From positions 1 through 17,979 of the forward strand of contig DBXA01000033.1 of the NCBI GenBank assembly GCA_002309235.1: a stretch of DNA of 17,979 nt, written 5' to 3'. The translations under genes were made by a program, and so were the position numbers. Under the pieces are notes generated by a model. The model was given only the letters and a program-made list of their open reading frames with translations. It ran no database searches and had not been told where the DNA came from. This DNA is from Christensenella sp. UBA1224. GTDB lineage: Bacteria > Bacillota > Clostridia > Christensenellales > Aristaeellaceae. Within the stretch, counting starts at the first letter, position 1; every line of letters starts with the position of its first letter. Below are positions 6,267-14,001 of this stretch, one piece after another.

Positions 6267-8282
6267 TCAGCGTACCGCCTCGTAGAGCCACAGGCTGGCT
6301 TCACGTTTGCCGAGCTTTTCCGTAAAACCCGTTTCCATCGCCTCGACGCCTTTCATTTCCAGCGTTTCACCCGTCAGACCGTTCTCAAAACGGTAGACCG
6401 CTTCCGGATCCAGGCCATGCAATTTCCCGGTAAAGGATCTCTCCTGCGAAGCGTTGTTGCGGAAAAACTGCAGTATACCGTCTCCTCGCTCCGGCGAATA
6501 AAACTGCCATGCGGACCATTTTGTCCTGTCACAATGCTGCGGCGTAAGCGTATAGAAATCGTCCCTCAGGTGATGGCGTATGCGCTTATAAAGCCGCACA
6601 AACTTCTCCTGGCGCTCCGGTACCCCGGGCATATCCCCGATCACGGATATGTTCGTGATGCTCATCATCGGGGCGAAGGTGCTGAGCATATCGTACACCT
6701 CATAGGATGGATTGGCGCGCTTTTCGTAATACCCGGGTATGATGTATTCGCCCTCCTCATTATCCCAGCTGTCGTCAAAGCCGCGGAAATACGGTATCCA
6801 GCTGTAGAGCAGCTGCCCAAATTTCTGCCTGACCGGGTGATGGCCGTACCCGAAATCCGTCTGATGGAACGGCACCGCGCGGCGCATCGATTCCAGGTCG
6901 TTGCGGCGTCCGCCGGAAGCGCAGGAATCGATCATCAGGCCCGGGTTGTGCATCAGCAGGTGATCCCAATACGCCAGATAACCCTGTATGTATTTGTTTT
7001 CCAGCATGCCGGCCCTGTTCTCCGACTCGTTGTCACGCCAGTAGGGCAGCGGCTGGAAATTGAAATCCTGCCGGTAAACGCTGATGCGGCTTGAGCGGAT
7101 GATGCCGGATATGTGCTCGCACAGCCAGGCAAGGCATTCCCCGTTCGTCAGGTCCAGCAGCATATTGACCTTATCGTGTTCTTCGCTGTCCTCATCCTTT
7201 TTATGCAGCAGCCATTCGGGATGGTTCTGTGCCAGCCAGCTGTGATATCGCACGCGCTCCGGCTCAAACCAGACGACGAGCCGCATGCCCGCCTCTTCAC
7301 AGGCCTTTCCTATGGGCTCCAGCCCCTTTGGGAAACGCTCGCTGTCCGGAAACCAGCTGCCTGTCTGCGGCCAGCTGTTCTCTTTGCCCGACCGGCATGG
7401 ATACCAGCCCGCGTCGATCCACCACAGTTCCGCCCAGCCCTGCTTTTCCCTCGTATTCCGTATGGCTTCCAGCTGCTGGTCCGTATCCGCACCTGTCCAT
7501 TCTATGCCGCCACCGTTGTCGCTCGTCTGCACCATATAAGGGAACGGTTCCCCGTTCACCCTGGGCAGAACATGGGCATGATACCAGCGCCTCCACACAT
7601 TGATGCCCCGCTCCAGGTTTCCGGCAAAGGCGACGATCGCCATACGCGGCGTGCGGAACCGCTCCCCCGGTTCAAGCACTGTATGAACGGCCTCCTGTCC
7701 GCAGCGCAGCAGCGCGCCTTCCTCCACGCCTTTCCAGTCGGAATACCACTGTCCCGGCCAGCCGATGGCGATATTGACCCCATAGCCCTCGAAGAGCACC
7801 CGCTGGTAGGGGAAAGCCCCGTCGCACGCACGTCCGCCGCGCGGCGCCTGCCCGACCGTAACGCCGGGCAAAAGCTCCGTACAGGTATCCGTATAGCCCT
7901 CTATACTGCAGAAATCGCCGTTGTTTGTGATGACCTTTGCGTTTTTCCCGCAAAAAAGCATATCCGCGGCGCACACATCCTCCAGCATGGCGCTCGTTCC
8001 GCTGCCCGTGTTTTCGAACCAGACCGTCCATTCGACACAGGGATAATCCCTGTAGGTCGTGATATCCGCGCGGATGCGCATTTCCCCGTCAAGCGCCGCG
8101 GAAAAGTGCGTCTCAACGATGTTGGCATCGACAGACCGGCTTACGCTCTTTCCGGCGGGAAGGCCTTTGAACCGTTTCCCCCCGTAAACGAAAGAGACCG
8201 GCAGCGCTTCAGGGGAGACGACGAGATCCCCCGTTATCTCACGGATCAGATCCATATCCCTGCCCATAACCTGCGTCTGCAT
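6267..8282 (-). CDS. Alpha-galactosidase, glycoside hydrolase family 36-type
   Basis: A 671-residue retaining alpha-galactosidase of the GH36/clan D type, which releases terminal alpha-galactose from raffinose-type sugars, melibiose or galactosides. Motifs appear in family order: an N-terminal beta-sandwich, WIDAGWYP (288-295), VVWFEPERV (336-344), the nucleophile block VYRQDFN (Asp406), and the acid/base block DSCASGGRRND (Asp462). The C-terminal domain is beta-rich. There is no signal peptide, so it is intracellular and needs imported substrate. ATG 8282 has the purine-rich GGAAGGAAG upstream and a promoter at 8329-8357. The open frame continues to 8831, but that extension runs antisense through the promoter and the MATE gene and is not real protein. 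First gene of a three-gene unit. Exact linkage specificity cannot be read. Confidence 0.92.
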   Translation of the reverse strand: MQTQVMGRDMDLIREITGDLVVSPEALPVSFVYGGKRFKGLPAGKSVSRSVDANIVETHFSAALDGEMRIRADITTYRDYPCVEWTVWFENTGSGTSAMLEDVCAADMLFCGKNAKVITNNGDFCSIEGYTDTCTELLPGVTVGQAPRGGRACDGAFPYQRVLFEGYGVNIAIGWPGQWYSDWKGVEEGALLRCGQEAVHTVLEPGERFRTPRMAIVAFAGNLERGINVWRRWYHAHVLPRVNGEPFPYMVQTSDNGGGIEWTGADTDQQLEAIRNTREKQGWAELWWIDAGWYPCRSGKENSWPQTGSWFPDSERFPKGLEPIGKACEEAGMRLVVWFEPERVRYHSWLAQNHPEWLLHKKDEDSEEHDKVNMLLDLTNGECLAWLCEHISGIIRSSRISVYRQDFNFQPLPYWRDNESENRAGMLENKYIQGYLAYWDHLLMHNPGLMIDSCASGGRRNDLESMRRAVPFHQTDFGYGHHPVRQKFGQLLYSWIPYFRGFDDSWDNEEGEYIIPGYYEKRANPSYEVYDMLSTFAPMMSITNISVIGDMPGVPERQEKFVRLYKRIRHHLRDDFYTLTPQHCDRTKWSAWQFYSPERGDGILQFFRNNASQERSFTGKLHGLDPEAVYRFENGLTGETLEMKGVEAMETGFTEKLGKREASLWLYEAVR

Positions 8283-8328
8283 AAAGATCTTCCTTCCCTG
8301 CTCACCCTTTGGTGACCTTGTTAAAAAT

Positions 8329-8357
8329 ATTATACTCCCGTAAACTTGCGAACACAA
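8329..8357 (-). promoter_or_regulatory. Sigma-A promoter for the galactosidase-esterase-UROD operon
   Basis: On the minus strand TTGTGT (8357-8352) is followed after 17 nt by consensus TATAAT (8334-8329). The leader to ATG 8282 is about 40 nt and contains a small TCACC-CTTT-GGTGA hairpin near 8303-8315. No operator resembling a LacI-type site is evident. Confidence 0.75.
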
Positions 8358-8404
8358 GAAACGCGAAAAGAAACCATCCTCTTCACCTGTTCTGAAAAGA
8401 GAGG

Positions 8405-8434
8405 CTGGCACGATCCGGCGGGATGTAGTACAAT
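8405..8434 (+). promoter_or_regulatory. Probable promoter for the MATE gene
   Basis: CTGGCA (8405-8410, 4 of 6 matches to TTGACA) and TACAAT (8429-8434) are 18 nt apart. It is divergent from the galactosidase promoter, with the two -35 elements about 48 nt apart. A TGGCAC sequence here is not followed by a sigma-54 -12 element. Confidence 0.55.
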
Positions 8435-8458
8435 AAAAAACACCGGAGCAAACAAGGC

Positions 8459-8479
8459 CCGGCAGCAGAAGGCTGCCGG
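8459..8479 (+). promoter_or_regulatory. Leader hairpin upstream of the MATE gene
   Basis: CCGGCAGC (8459-8466) pairs perfectly with GCTGCCGG (8472-8479) over a 5-nt AGAAG loop. It ends only 4 nt before the ribosome-binding sequence GGAAAGG (8484-8490), so it lies in the 5' leader and could affect translation or mRNA stability. Confidence 0.5.
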
Positions 8480-8496
8480 CAGCGGAAAGGCACGAT

Positions 8497-9879
8497 ATGA
8501 GAACGGGGAAACAGAGGATCGACCTGACGGAAGGCCCCATCGTACAGGGGCTTTTGCGCTTTGCCATCCCCATTTTGCTGGGGACCATCGTCACACAGCT
8601 GTATAACGTTGCCGATTCCATGATCGTAGGCCGGTTCGTCAGTGCCGATGCCCTCGCTGCCGTTTCGGCCGGAGGCCCCGTGATGAGCCTGATCAACCTG
8701 TTCATGATAGGCCTTTCCGCAGGCAGCAGCGTAGTCATTGCCCAGCGAATAGGAGCCAGAGATATGGACGCCCTGCAGAAGGCAGTCTCCACGATCGGTT
8801 TCCTGACTTTGTCCTGTTCCCTGTTCATCACGATCGTGGGGCTGTGCGTTGCCCGGCCTCTGCTTCTTCTCCTCGGAACGCCTGAAGAGATCTTTCGGGA
8901 TTCCCGGATTTACCTTATCATCGTTTACCTGGGTACCACCGGCAACATGGTCTATCAGATGGGGAGCGGCGTACTGCGCGGTATGGGCGATTCCAGCTGG
9001 CCGTTCTACTTTCTGCTGCTTTGCAGCCTGCTCAACATCGCGCTGAACCTGCTCGCCGTACTGGCCTTGGGCTGGGGCGTGGCAGGCGTCGCAGCAGCGA
9101 CCGCAGCCTCACAGCTCATTTCCGGTATCGGTGTCCTGCTTCGTCTGAACAAGGGCGGATACGGCATCCGCGTCGGTATAAAGTCCCTGAAGCCGGATCG
9201 CACCGAGGCCGGAAAGATCATCGGGATCGGGCTTCCCGCGGCCATACAGAATATCGGCAATTCCATCGCGGCGCTGTGCGTGCAGTCCTCGGTAAACTTC
9301 TTCGGCTCCTCCTTCATCGCCGCCAACAGCATCGTCACCAAGGTGGACGATGTGATCAACATCCCCGTGATCGCGCTGTCGACCGCTCTTTGCACCTTTG
9401 TCGGCCAGAACATGGGCCGCTTCCGCATGGACAGGATCCGCAAAGGGATCAATGCCAGTATCCTTTCTCTGACCGTTCTGGGCATAGGGATGTGCGGCAT
9501 ACTGATCCTTATGCGCGGTATTTTCCCCTACATCTTCACCGATGAAGCGGCAGTTGCCTCCATAGCGGCGGACGGGCTTTTGATCATGTCCTTCCAGTGC
9601 CTGTTCCACGGCACCGACCGCTGCCTCGTCAACGCGATGCGCGGCGCGGGAAAATCCGTCGTCCCCATGGTCACGGCGCAGTTCGGCGCTTTTTCGCGCA
9701 TCCCCCTTGCCTGGCTGCTCGGCGTGCGCACCGGAGACTGGCACGGGATCTTCCTCGCGCTCCTCATCGCGTCATTCCTCCGTTCAGCGGCTATCGCCGC
9801 ATACTATTACTGCGGCGGATGGAAACGCGCAGTGCAGAAGTTTGAAAAGGAGCACAAAGCGCACGATATCCCCGCCTGA
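8497..9879 (+). CDS. MATE family multidrug/cation antiporter
   Basis: A 460-residue polytopic membrane protein of the MATE family (DinF/NorM-like branch), which exports drugs or metabolites in exchange for Na+ or H+. The N-terminus ITEGPI-like block (IDLTEGPIVQGLL) and NVADSMIVGRFVSADALAAV are typical MATE signatures, and hydrophobic segments spread over the length fit 12 transmembrane helices in two homologous bundles. The length fits the family. The start at 8497 has GGAAAGG at 8484-8490. It is transcribed divergently from the galactosidase operon and convergently toward the small ORFs at 9939. Substrate is not predictable from sequence. Confidence 0.93.
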   Translation: MRTGKQRIDLTEGPIVQGLLRFAIPILLGTIVTQLYNVADSMIVGRFVSADALAAVSAGGPVMSLINLFMIGLSAGSSVVIAQRIGARDMDALQKAVSTIGFLTLSCSLFITIVGLCVARPLLLLLGTPEEIFRDSRIYLIIVYLGTTGNMVYQMGSGVLRGMGDSSWPFYFLLLCSLLNIALNLLAVLALGWGVAGVAAATAASQLISGIGVLLRLNKGGYGIRVGIKSLKPDRTEAGKIIGIGLPAAIQNIGNSIAALCVQSSVNFFGSSFIAANSIVTKVDDVINIPVIALSTALCTFVGQNMGRFRMDRIRKGINASILSLTVLGIGMCGILILMRGIFPYIFTDEAAVASIAADGLLIMSFQCLFHGTDRCLVNAMRGAGKSVVPMVTAQFGAFSRIPLAWLLGVRTGDWHGIFLALLIASFLRSAAIAAYYYCGGWKRAVQKFEKEHKAHDIPA

Positions 9880-9938
9880 GTGCATCCCTCTTCGGCTGCA
9901 AAAATCTCAGAAGAGAAACATAGAATAAAGCCTGCCGG

Positions 9939-10199
9939 TCAGTGTCCCACAAGCTTATTTGCAAAAGGCTTCAGCATAAAGCCCAGGTCGTCTGTGCCGA
10001 TCCTGTCGCACATCGCGCAGAAGGGGATGCGTGCAAACCAGTACAGAAAAAACACGCAGCTTGCCAACGCGAGCCCGTACAGGATCAAACCGGCCCGCTC
10101 CTGCCTTTCGGATGCCCGTTTCATAGCCTTCGCGCAGATCACGACGGTGGGAATGAACAATTTGACAGCCGTTATCGCCCTGCCGTCATCATGAGACAT
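9939..10199 (-). CDS. Small putative membrane protein, second of two overlapping ORFs
   Basis: An 86-codon ORF from ATG 10199 with one clear hydrophobic segment (LILYGLALASCVFFLYWF, about residues 38-55) and a weaker one near residues 11-22. It contains Cys48, Cys61 and Cys64. I do not recognise a family. It starts inside the upstream 49-codon ORF in another frame, overlapping it by 28 nt. This could be two coupled small proteins or one membrane protein interrupted by a frameshift. The frame stays open upstream to 10268, but that extension is polar and lacks a better start. Confidence 0.4.
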   Translation of the reverse strand: MSHDDGRAITAVKLFIPTVVICAKAMKRASERQERAGLILYGLALASCVFFLYWFARIPFCAMCDRIGTDDLGFMLKPFANKLVGH

Positions 10200-10321
10200 A
10201 TAATGACAGATATCATAATAAAAACCGCGGGAAACAGCGCTGTCAGGAGAACAGGCAGGATATACCACAGCGTGACCCTGCCTATCCTCCCGAGCGGCTT
10301 TACCGCCCTTCCGACCATCAT
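10172..10321 (-). CDS. Very small putative membrane protein, first of two overlapping ORFs
   Basis: A 49-codon ORF from ATG 10321 to TAA at 10172: a basic N-terminus (GRAVKPLGRIGR) followed by a long hydrophobic stretch with WYILPVLLTALFPAVF and more apolar residues to the end. The layout is that of a single-pass membrane peptide or of the N-terminal helix of a larger membrane protein. AAAAGGA lies about 14 nt before the ATG, directly after the aldo-keto reductase stop, so it would be cotranscribed with that gene. It has no recognisable family. Confidence 0.35.
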   Translation of the reverse strand: MMVGRAVKPLGRIGRVTLWYILPVLLTALFPAVFIMISVIICLMMTAGR

Positions 10322-10340
10322 ATACGGTGACGGTGTCCTT

Positions 10341-11492
10341 TTATTCGCCGAACAGTTCAGAGGTCCTGATCATCCTCTCCGCTATCCCGACCCCGAACGG
10401 GCAGCGGCTTTCGCATCCCCTGCAGCCGATGCACTCACTCGCGTGATGGGCGAGGGACATATAATGTTCCTTCAGGGAGGACGGCACCTCCGGCTGCATG
10501 ACCGCCAGATCATAGAATTTATTCACCATGGCGATATCGATATCGACGGGGCACGGTTTGCAGTGCCCGCAATAGGTGCATTGACCGCCGGAAAAGGTAT
10601 GCCTGGGCGCCTGCGCGAGCACTCGCCCGTAATCCTTCTCGTCGTCATCCGCCGTCTCATAAGCGACAGCGGCCTCCACCTCCGCCATAGTATTGTAGCC
10701 GCAAAGAACGGAAGCGACGCCCGGCCTTGTCAGCGCGTAATGGATGCACTGCACCGGCGTCAGCGCCGTGCCGAAGGGAGAGCGCTCCGCGTCAAACAGT
10801 CTTCCTCCGGCGAACGGCTTCATGCAGGTGATCCCCACATCCTCCCGCTCACAGGCCTTATACATCTCCGCCCGCACCGGGTCGATGCCGTTCAGCCCCT
10901 CCGCGTACTGGTCCGCGAAATAGGTATCGATATCATCCGTCGGCGGCACAAGATCAAAAGCCGGGTTCACGCTGAACAGGATCATCTCCACAAGCCCGCT
11001 CTCCGCGGCCTTCCTTGCGATATCCGGGTTATGGGTGGAAAGGCCGATATGGCGTATCTTTCCCTGCTCCCTGAGCTCCGTCACGTAATCGAGATAAGGC
11101 CCTGCGTGGGATACCGTTTCCCAGTCGTCCTCCCTGTCCACATAGTGGATCATGCCCAGGTCGACATGATCCGTCCCCAGCCGCGAGAGCAGGTCCTCAA
11201 AGGCGACGCGGCACGCCGCGACATCCCTCGTGCGGGTATACTGCCCGTTCTGGTATGTGGAACCGATGTGCCCCTGTACGATCCATCCGTCCCTGTCCTC
11301 CGATATGGCCGCTCCGATGATATCCCGGGATTTCGGGTCCGGCATCCAGCAGTCCACGATGTTGATCCCCAAGCTGTGCGCGTATCTCATCAGCGCGATG
11401 GATTCGCTCTCCTCGTGTTTTTCCAGCCATTCGCCGCCAAAGCCGATCTCGCTCACCTGAAGACCGGTCTTTCCCAATCGCCTGTATTGCAT
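10341..11492 (-). CDS. Aldo/keto reductase-fold protein with C-terminal two-[4Fe-4S] ferredoxin domain
   Basis: A 383-residue fusion of an aldo/keto reductase TIM barrel (about 1-290) and a ferredoxin-like tail, the layout of the COG1453-type predicted oxidoreductases. The start YRRLGKTGLQVSEIGFGG is typical. Cys305, 308, 311 and 314 (CTYCGHCKPCP) and Cys354, 357, 360 and 364 (CIGCRGCESRCP) should bind two [4Fe-4S] clusters. Of the usual AKR catalytic tetrad, Asp47 (NIVDCWMPD) and His116 (GMIHYVD) are seen, but the Tyr position reads Asp52 and the Lys position reads His75 (IVQGHIG). Ordinary carbonyl reduction is therefore doubtful. It is cytosolic. GGGGGG lies 6 nt before the ATG. It follows the Nudix gene by 43 nt. 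Confidence 0.88.
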   Translation of the reverse strand: MQYRRLGKTGLQVSEIGFGGEWLEKHEESESIALMRYAHSLGINIVDCWMPDPKSRDIIGAAISEDRDGWIVQGHIGSTYQNGQYTRTRDVAACRVAFEDLLSRLGTDHVDLGMIHYVDREDDWETVSHAGPYLDYVTELREQGKIRHIGLSTHNPDIARKAAESGLVEMILFSVNPAFDLVPPTDDIDTYFADQYAEGLNGIDPVRAEMYKACEREDVGITCMKPFAGGRLFDAERSPFGTALTPVQCIHYALTRPGVASVLCGYNTMAEVEAAVAYETADDDEKDYGRVLAQAPRHTFSGGQCTYCGHCKPCPVDIDIAMVNKFYDLAVMQPEVPSSLKEHYMSLAHHASECIGCRGCESRCPFGVGIAERMIRTSELFGE

Positions 11493-11535
11493 ACTGTTCC
11501 CCCCGTTCCTCTGTATCCTGTCATCCTCCGCATCC

Positions 11536-11979
11536 TCATTGCCCTTCCGGCCGCAGGGGATGAGTGTCTCCTCTGTTCAAAAACGCGTGCGCGGCCGCAA
11601 GGACCCGCCGCTGATTCTCATACGCAAAGCACTGCATGGCTCCTTCATACGGCAGAAGCCGTATCCCGCGGATCTCACCCTGCCGCGGAACGGGCACACC
11701 TTTTGTATACTCAGCCAGGAAATACACCACACGCTTCCTGGTGCCGGGCTTTTCCGAAAGGTCGTATTCATCCTCCTCGCAAAAGCCCGGCAGGAAAACA
11801 GGCTCCAGCCCCGTTTCCTCGAATATCTCCCGGCGGGCGGTCTCCATATCCGTTTCACTGCCCTCCACATGCCCCTTCGGAAAGCTGTATGACCCGTGCT
11901 TTTCCTGTACGATAAGGTAAAGCGGCGTTCCGTCCTTCCTCGTGAACACGACAGCCCCGCATGATCTTTCCATGTTCAT
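11536..11979 (-). CDS. Nudix hydrolase (diadenosine tetraphosphatase-like)
   Basis: A 147-residue Nudix protein. The Nudix box is complete: Gly36, Glu42, then REIFEETGL (50-58), matching GX5EX7REUXEEXGU with Glu54 and Glu55 as metal ligands. The compact N-terminus (SCGAVVFTRKDG) and YSFPKGHVEG resemble bis(5'-nucleosyl)-tetraphosphatase-type members, which cleave dinucleoside polyphosphates, but substrate assignment in this family is unreliable. ATG 11979 has AAAGGGG upstream. An extended -10 promoter lies at 12074-12082, leaving a leader of nearly 90 nt. It appears to be the first gene of a unit with the aldo-keto reductase. Confidence 0.88.
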   Translation of the reverse strand: MNMERSCGAVVFTRKDGTPLYLIVQEKHGSYSFPKGHVEGSETDMETARREIFEETGLEPVFLPGFCEEDEYDLSEKPGTRKRVVYFLAEYTKGVPVPRQGEIRGIRLLPYEGAMQCFAYENQRRVLAAAHAFLNRGDTHPLRPEGQ

Positions 11980-12073
11980 AAGACGATCCCCTTTAACTGC
12001 TTCCGATCACGGGCACGCCCCGGCAGGATATAACGGTATGATCTCCCCGCGGATACGGCAGCATCCTCAACCT

Positions 12074-12082
12074 ATTATAGCA
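12074..12082 (-). promoter_or_regulatory. Extended -10 promoter of the Nudix/AKR unit
   Basis: On the minus strand TGCTATAAT reads from 12082 to 12074, a full consensus extended -10. The -35 region is poor (TTTCCG at 17 nt spacing), as is common for extended -10 promoters. Confidence 0.6.
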
Positions 12083-12146
12083 CAGTCCGGGATGAGCGGA
12101 AACAAGCCTGTCAGAAGCATTTTATATGGCGCAAAACGGGCATACG

Positions 12147-12155
12147 TGTTATAAT
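12147..12155 (+). promoter_or_regulatory. Extended -10 promoter of the GPH symporter
   Basis: TGTTATAAT (12147-12155) is a consensus extended -10. The -35 at 17 nt spacing (TGGCGC, 12127-12132) is weak, which leaves room for an activator. It is divergent from the Nudix promoter, with the two -10 elements about 70 nt apart, so shared control is possible. Confidence 0.6.
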
Positions 12156-12189
12156 AAAGAAAATATGCAAAATGTGAGGTAGTTAAGGC

Positions 12190-13557
12190 ATGAACGAACG
12201 CAAGACCCTTACCCGCGGCAAGGTCTGGTGCTTTGCCATCGGCCAGCTGGGCTGGTCCATCCTGAGCGCACTGATCTCCAGCTTCCTCGTAAGCTTTTAC
12301 CAGCCGGATCCGGCCACCCAGGCCGCCGGCCAGCCCATATTCATCCCCCAGGGCCTGGTGATATTCGGCATACTGACCATACTCGGCGCCATCACCTGGT
12401 TCGGCAGGCTCTTTGACGCGGTGACGGACCCCTGGATCGCCTCCATGTCCGACAGGCACAAGGGCTCCAACGGGCGGCGCATCCCCTTCATGAAGGCAGC
12501 CGCCATCCCCTTCGCGGTCGTGACCGTTCTCACCTTCTGGAGCCCGATCGGCAAGGAAAGCTGGCTCAACGCCGGTTTCCTGTTCCTGATGCTCACCCTT
12601 TTCTACCTGTTCATGACCATGTACTGCACGCCCTATAACGCCCTCATCCCGGAATTGGGCTCGGACCAGAAGACGCGCATGAGCATATCCACCACCATTT
12701 CCTTCACATTCATCGCCGGTATGGCCCTTGCCTACATGGCGCCTATGATCTGGGGCATGCTGGAAGGGCCCCTGAGCAGCCGCGTCGCGGCCATCCGGGT
12801 CACCTTTACGGCGATGAGCGTGATTGGTCTTGTGTGCCTGTTCGTGCCGGTGTTCACCATCAGGGAAACGGATTATGTACACGCCACCCCCAGCCAGTCT
12901 CCTGCGATGAAATCCCTCTCCGCCACATTCCGAAACAAGGATTTCCGGATCTTCGTGGCATCGGATATCGTGTATTTCCTGGGCATCACCATGTTTCAGA
13001 ACGCCATGCTGTATTTCGTCACATCGCTCCTGAAGCTGGAGGAAAGCTGGAGCACCGCTTACTTCGTGGGCATGACTGCCCTGAGCGTGCTCTTCTATCC
13101 TCTTGTCAGCAAGCTGACACCCAAATACGGCAAAAAGAAGCTGATCATCATCGCCTTCGGCATCTTCACTGTCGCCTTTGCCTACACGGCATCCCTCGGC
13201 GCGCTGCTGCCCGTCGATCCCGTCATACAGGGCTTCATACTGTGCGTCCTCGCCGCCCCTGCCATGGCGATCTTCGGCATACTGCCCCAGGCGGTCGTCG
13301 CGGATATCGCCCAGTGTGATGAGATCGAGACAAAGGAAAACCGCAGCGGCATGTTCTACGCCGCCCGTACCTTCTCCATGAAGATGGGCCAGGCCGTAGC
13401 CATGCTTCTGGTCACAAGCCTCGGCGTGATCGGCCAGGAGATGGGCACCGGCTACAGGCTCATCGCCATCGTTGCCGCCTGTGCCTGCGTACTGGGCGCC
13501 ATCCTGTTCATGAAGTACAATGAAAAGCGCGTTTATGAAAAGATCCTCCGCGATTGA
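12190..13557 (+). CDS. GPH family (MelB-like) sugar:cation symporter, MFS
   Basis: A 455-residue membrane protein of the glycoside-pentoside-hexuronide:cation symporter family, related to MelB, which imports sugars with Na+ or H+. Key evidence is the segment FGRLFDAVTDPWIASMSDR (about 77-95), holding the conserved DxxTDP cation/sugar-site motif, followed by GRRIPFM, plus about 12 hydrophobic segments and MYCTPYNALIPEL. The start has GAGGT at 12176-12180. The sugar cannot be assigned. An alpha-galactosidase without a secretion signal is encoded about 4 kb away, so a galactoside is a fair guess only. It is monocistronic, with its own promoter and a strong terminator. Confidence 0.9.
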   Translation: MNERKTLTRGKVWCFAIGQLGWSILSALISSFLVSFYQPDPATQAAGQPIFIPQGLVIFGILTILGAITWFGRLFDAVTDPWIASMSDRHKGSNGRRIPFMKAAAIPFAVVTVLTFWSPIGKESWLNAGFLFLMLTLFYLFMTMYCTPYNALIPELGSDQKTRMSISTTISFTFIAGMALAYMAPMIWGMLEGPLSSRVAAIRVTFTAMSVIGLVCLFVPVFTIRETDYVHATPSQSPAMKSLSATFRNKDFRIFVASDIVYFLGITMFQNAMLYFVTSLLKLEESWSTAYFVGMTALSVLFYPLVSKLTPKYGKKKLIIIAFGIFTVAFAYTASLGALLPVDPVIQGFILCVLAAPAMAIFGILPQAVVADIAQCDEIETKENRSGMFYAARTFSMKMGQAVAMLLVTSLGVIGQEMGTGYRLIAIVAACACVLGAILFMKYNEKRVYEKILRD

Positions 13558-13591
13558 CGGGTGCGTGGTACAGTAAGCATATAAACAAAGC

Positions 13592-13624
13592 GGGCGGCTC
13601 CGTGATCTGTGACCGGAGCCGCCC
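13592..13624. terminator. Bidirectional intrinsic terminator between convergent genes
   Basis: GGGCGGCTCCG (13592-13602) pairs perfectly with CGGAGCCGCCC (13614-13624) over an 11-nt loop. The + side is followed by ATATTTATGCTT and the minus side by CTTTGTTTATATG, so it can end the symporter transcript and the DUF6054-like transcript from opposite directions. Confidence 0.8.
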
Positions 13625-13647
13625 ATATTTATGCTTCTGCCTGTCAG

Positions 13648-13986
13648 TCAGGTACAATATCGTTCGATCTCCCGCACGAGCTTGTTCAGAAAAGCCTCTT
13701 CCCCAAATGTATTGAACTTGAAGAACATCCCCTGGCTCCCGCCCGAAGCGACCGCCGTCAGCTGGATATCCCCATCCCTTCCGAACAGCGTGATATTCAG
13801 GCTCAGCCGGTTGGAGCCCATCGCGCTGTACCTTTCGTATACCCGTACAGAGCAGCGGATATCTCCCATGCTGTGATCGCTCCCGCCTTCCCTGGTGGCG
13901 GAAATGCTGCCCTGCATCACGCTGTCATCGATCAGATTCAGCATTTCGTCAAAGGAACCCGTCAAGTGCCTGTCATACTGTGCCAT
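13648..13986 (-). CDS. DUF6054-like small protein
   Basis: A 112-residue soluble protein with no signal peptide or membrane segment. The pattern RHLTGSFDEML, IRCSVRVYERYS (43-54), SLNITLFG and VASGGSQGMFFKFNTFGEEAFL (79-100) matches my memory of the DUF6054 family of Firmicutes, whose function is unknown; I could not run a search to confirm. ATG 13986 is chosen because a near-perfect AAGGAGG lies 7 nt upstream and everything before it is palindromic promoter DNA, although the frame is open to 14076. It is apparently transcribed alone, from a promoter built of three palindromes, and ends at the bidirectional terminator. Confidence 0.75.
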   Translation of the reverse strand: MAQYDRHLTGSFDEMLNLIDDSVMQGSISATREGGSDHSMGDIRCSVRVYERYSAMGSNRLSLNITLFGRDGDIQLTAVASGGSQGMFFKFNTFGEEAFLNKLVREIERYCT

Positions 13987-14001
13987 TCTCTTCCCTCCTT
14001 T

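Noticed and set aside
8406..8424. Sigma-54 promoter (TGGCAC) before the MATE gene
   Set aside because: No TTGCA/TTGCT-type -12 element follows at the required distance, while a sigma-A -10 is present.
8283..8831. N-terminal extension of the alpha-galactosidase frame
   Set aside because: It runs through the galactosidase promoter and antisense to the MATE gene. ATG 8282 has a good ribosome-binding sequence and a family-like start.
9888..9915. Terminator after the MATE gene (CTCTTC...GAAGAG)
   Set aside because: It has only a 6-bp stem, a 16-nt loop and no T-run.
9942..11915. Long plus-strand open frame (657 codons) across the small ORFs, the aldo-keto reductase and the Nudix gene
   Set aside because: It is antisense to two well-recognised genes, rich in Arg/His/Pro, with no domain pattern.
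12067..13626. Long minus-strand open frame (519 codons) opposite the GPH symporter
   Set aside because: It is Gly/His/Asp-rich with no family signature and is an antisense shadow of a GC-rich membrane-protein gene.
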